Under the pieces are notes generated by a model. That model saw only the letters and a program-made list of their open reading frames with translations. It ran no database searches and was not told the DNA's origin. The position numbers and the translations under genes are program-made. 64,000 nt of DNA from Dicaeum eximium (taxonomy: Eukaryota > Chordata > Aves > Passeriformes > Dicaeidae): the NCBI GenBank assembly GCA_013396995.1, contig VWZP01008548.1, positions 1,054,001 to 1,118,000 on the forward strand, in the 5' to 3' direction. Below are positions 61,878 to 64,000 of the stretch, one piece after another (position 1 is the stretch's first letter; the number at the start of each line of letters is the position of its first letter).

Positions 61878-63826
61878 TTTTTCTCATTTTTATGCGTAGG
61901 TACAGAAATTTCTTTATACCTCCTCTATGGTATAATTCTATGGTTTGTATGTGTGGAGGAGTCTGTGAGAACATTTTGTGTACAAGATGTCAAACAATAA
62001 AGAAGTACATGTGTAAAGTTATACACTAGCTAGTACAGCTAAGAATTGAGAGTAAACCATAGTTGTTAACCTCTTTTCTTCTCTGGGACAGAAGTTAATT
62101 GTGTCCCATGTGTTTTTACAATGATAGGTTTCCTATGGAAAATTATTTCTTATTTTTCTTAGTATGTATATTATGAAGTATCCTGCAGTTCCATAGGAAT
62201 AAAGAAAACGGCAAGATCATGACGCAATAGTCTGTCTCAACAGATTAGTTTAACATTTTAAGCCCTATCATACAGTGTATTTTAAACAAAAGAGCTACTC
62301 TTTCATGAGTGCCAGTGCTTCAGAGATTGTTGTCCTTTCTCTTGGAGCAATCAGAGTCTGGTGTTTCAGGTGAAGACAAAGTATATTTTAGAGAAAAGCC
62401 ACGTAGAAAGGTAAATACTTTTGTCTGCTGGCTAGTTATTCTGTATGTTGTGAGAAGAAAGAGTTTAGATACAGTCCTTAAAATGAAAACAAAAAAAAAT
62501 TAAGATAAATTTAAATGCTTTGAAAAGTAACATCTCATCTCATGGTCCAAAGTTCTATCTACTAGTTTCACATCCTATAAAACTGCATTTGTTTTTACTA
62601 GTTTTCAATTTGACTTGTCTCAACGCAGCTTACATAAAGAAAATACATAGAACAGTAGTAGGTAGAATGGTGGGAAATATGATGCTTATCCATTTCTGTT
62701 CATCCGTGATTAAGGTAAATGTTATCCCTTTATTTTAATCCTACTCTCATTCCGGAAAAGTGATCAGTTGGACAAGTTTAATCACCTAGAATCCCTGAGA
62801 ATTACACACTATTCTGGGCTGAGGGAGCCTAGTCTTTTGAACCAGGATGGTAGCAGTGGCACCCCTGCTTATACAGGATTTGGTGTTACTGAGACATTTA
62901 TTCATACGTGCACAGATTAACAAAAGGAGAGAGCACTTGATGCCAAGTTGCTACAGGATTCTGCCTTTGTGGTCTCATAGCTGGGGAAGCCTGCTATAAG
63001 AGAAGTTGCAAGTGACATTTGAACTTAGGGCAGTGCATCTCCTGCCAGCTCCAGGCCTTTAGGAATATGACCTTTGTGATGTTCATCATACCTATGGCAA
63101 TCCTTTTGTCTAGTAATAACTCCTTCTCTCTTTTCAAGTCTAGATTTGAGGTATTGGTTTTCAGATCTGAAAAGAAGTAAACTGCACTGTGTGTTTCACA
63201 AGTTAAAGTAAATGTAAAGGTTTCACATATTTTTCACACATAATATGCATAACAGTTCAAATTATTTTAGTTTGAATTTTGGGATGTAAAAGTTTGACTT
63301 ATAGTCTAAGTCAGGGCCTGCCATATCTTTTATTGGAAATGAAAATAGTGATCACCTTGAGAGAATGATTTATTCTCTTCATCCATGATTTCAGGTGAAA
63401 TTGTCCTGCAGGGGTGATGTCTGTGAACCATCAGTAATGACAGTTAGAGCTCAAATTATGAATTTAGATTAAAATTTTTAATACTATGGGCTTGTAATAT
63501 TGTGAGCCGAATCTTAGATTGCACATTACATATGAGCCCAGTAAAGGTTTATGGTTACAATTATTTTAGGAAGTTTAAAAGACCATCTTGTTTCTTTATG
63601 AGTGGAGATTTTTGATGTGTCTTGGTTCTTAAAATTCCACTAAATCTTTTATTCTATCTTTAAAGGTATCAGCAGCAGACACCTAAGGAAAAAATATAAT
63701 ACATGTAGGAACTTAAGAATCACCTTTTCTGTCATATACTTTGATATATTCTTCTAATTTCTGTCAACTAATAGTTCAGAAACATACTCATTTGAGTTTC
63801 CTCTGGATCTTTATTAACTTAAAAGA

Positions 63827-63846
63827 AAATTATTTTAAAATAATTT
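63827..63846. repeat. Perfect 20-bp AT palindrome
   Basis: AAATTATTTTAAAATAATTT reads the same on both strands. It is composed only of A and T, so a chance origin is plausible. Confidence 0.8.
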
Positions 63847-64000
63847 AACTATTATTGTTATTATTAGTAGTAGTAATATTTAATGGTGGTCATAATTTTT
63901 ATGATATTATTTTCTTGTCACTTCGTCTTATTTCTGTGTCTTAGTACAATGTTTATGTTGTGTGATTATGTATCATATGAAGTAAAACTTTTTCAGTTGA

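Larger units (their letters stand above)
58482..64000. other. Unassigned AT-rich stretch to window end
   Basis: No CR1, LTR or exon-like segment recognised. Contains a 23-base tandem duplication at 61832-61877 and an AT palindrome at 63827-63846. The part at about 62810-63110 is less AT-rich but has no named feature. Confidence 0.35.

Noticed and set aside
1..64000. tRNA, rRNA, CRISPR or bacterial-type operons
   Set aside because: I looked for clover-leaf, repeat-spacer and ribosome-binding patterns and saw none. The window is vertebrate nuclear DNA.

Overview
This window looks like nuclear DNA of a bird, probably a passerine. The evidence is the repeat content: six CR1 LINE fragments ending in the avian CR1 3' end (seen inverted as an AGAATCATAGAAT-like start on four minus copies), and about nine LTR pieces of families I know from bird genomes. 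The background is AT-rich with poly-A/T tracts and many microsatellites. Nothing bacterial, no CRISPR array and no tRNA or rRNA gene is visible. Most long open frames here are chance frames in AT-rich DNA or lie inside repeats.

Layout. Positions 1-1535 hold two antisense copies of one LTR family. Positions 2313-2840 hold a nearly complete LTR of a second family. Between 2896 and 7596, on the minus strand, are three exon-like segments with good splice signals and matching codon phases. They appear to be the 3' end of a protein-coding gene I cannot name. A CR1 copy lies in one of its introns, and a long internally deleted CR1 (about 7668-9715) lies just upstream. Positions 12930-14578 carry two second-family LTRs in opposite orientation. 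More LTR and CR1 pieces follow at 15.8, 17.3, 28.2 and 30.8 kb. At 33.9-35.1 kb a 1.17-kb ERV-type insertion has a 5-bp target duplication, a 425-base assembly gap and a motif matching the 3' end of tRNA-Gly. Another CR1 copy lies at 37.8-38.2 kb.

From about 38.2 to 51.2 kb I recognise no transposon. This stretch contains segments that look like conserved regulatory DNA (about 45.4-46.0 and 47.7-47.9 kb). A CR1 copy at 51.3-51.7 kb and an unassigned GC-richer patch with several overlapping open frames at 53.3-53.8 kb follow. The last 10 kb is AT-rich with no feature I can name.

The only gene model I would defend is the three-exon minus-strand tail. Everything else is mobile-element debris, simple repeats, and intergenic or intronic sequence. 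Family assignments rest on remembered consensus patterns, not on a database search.
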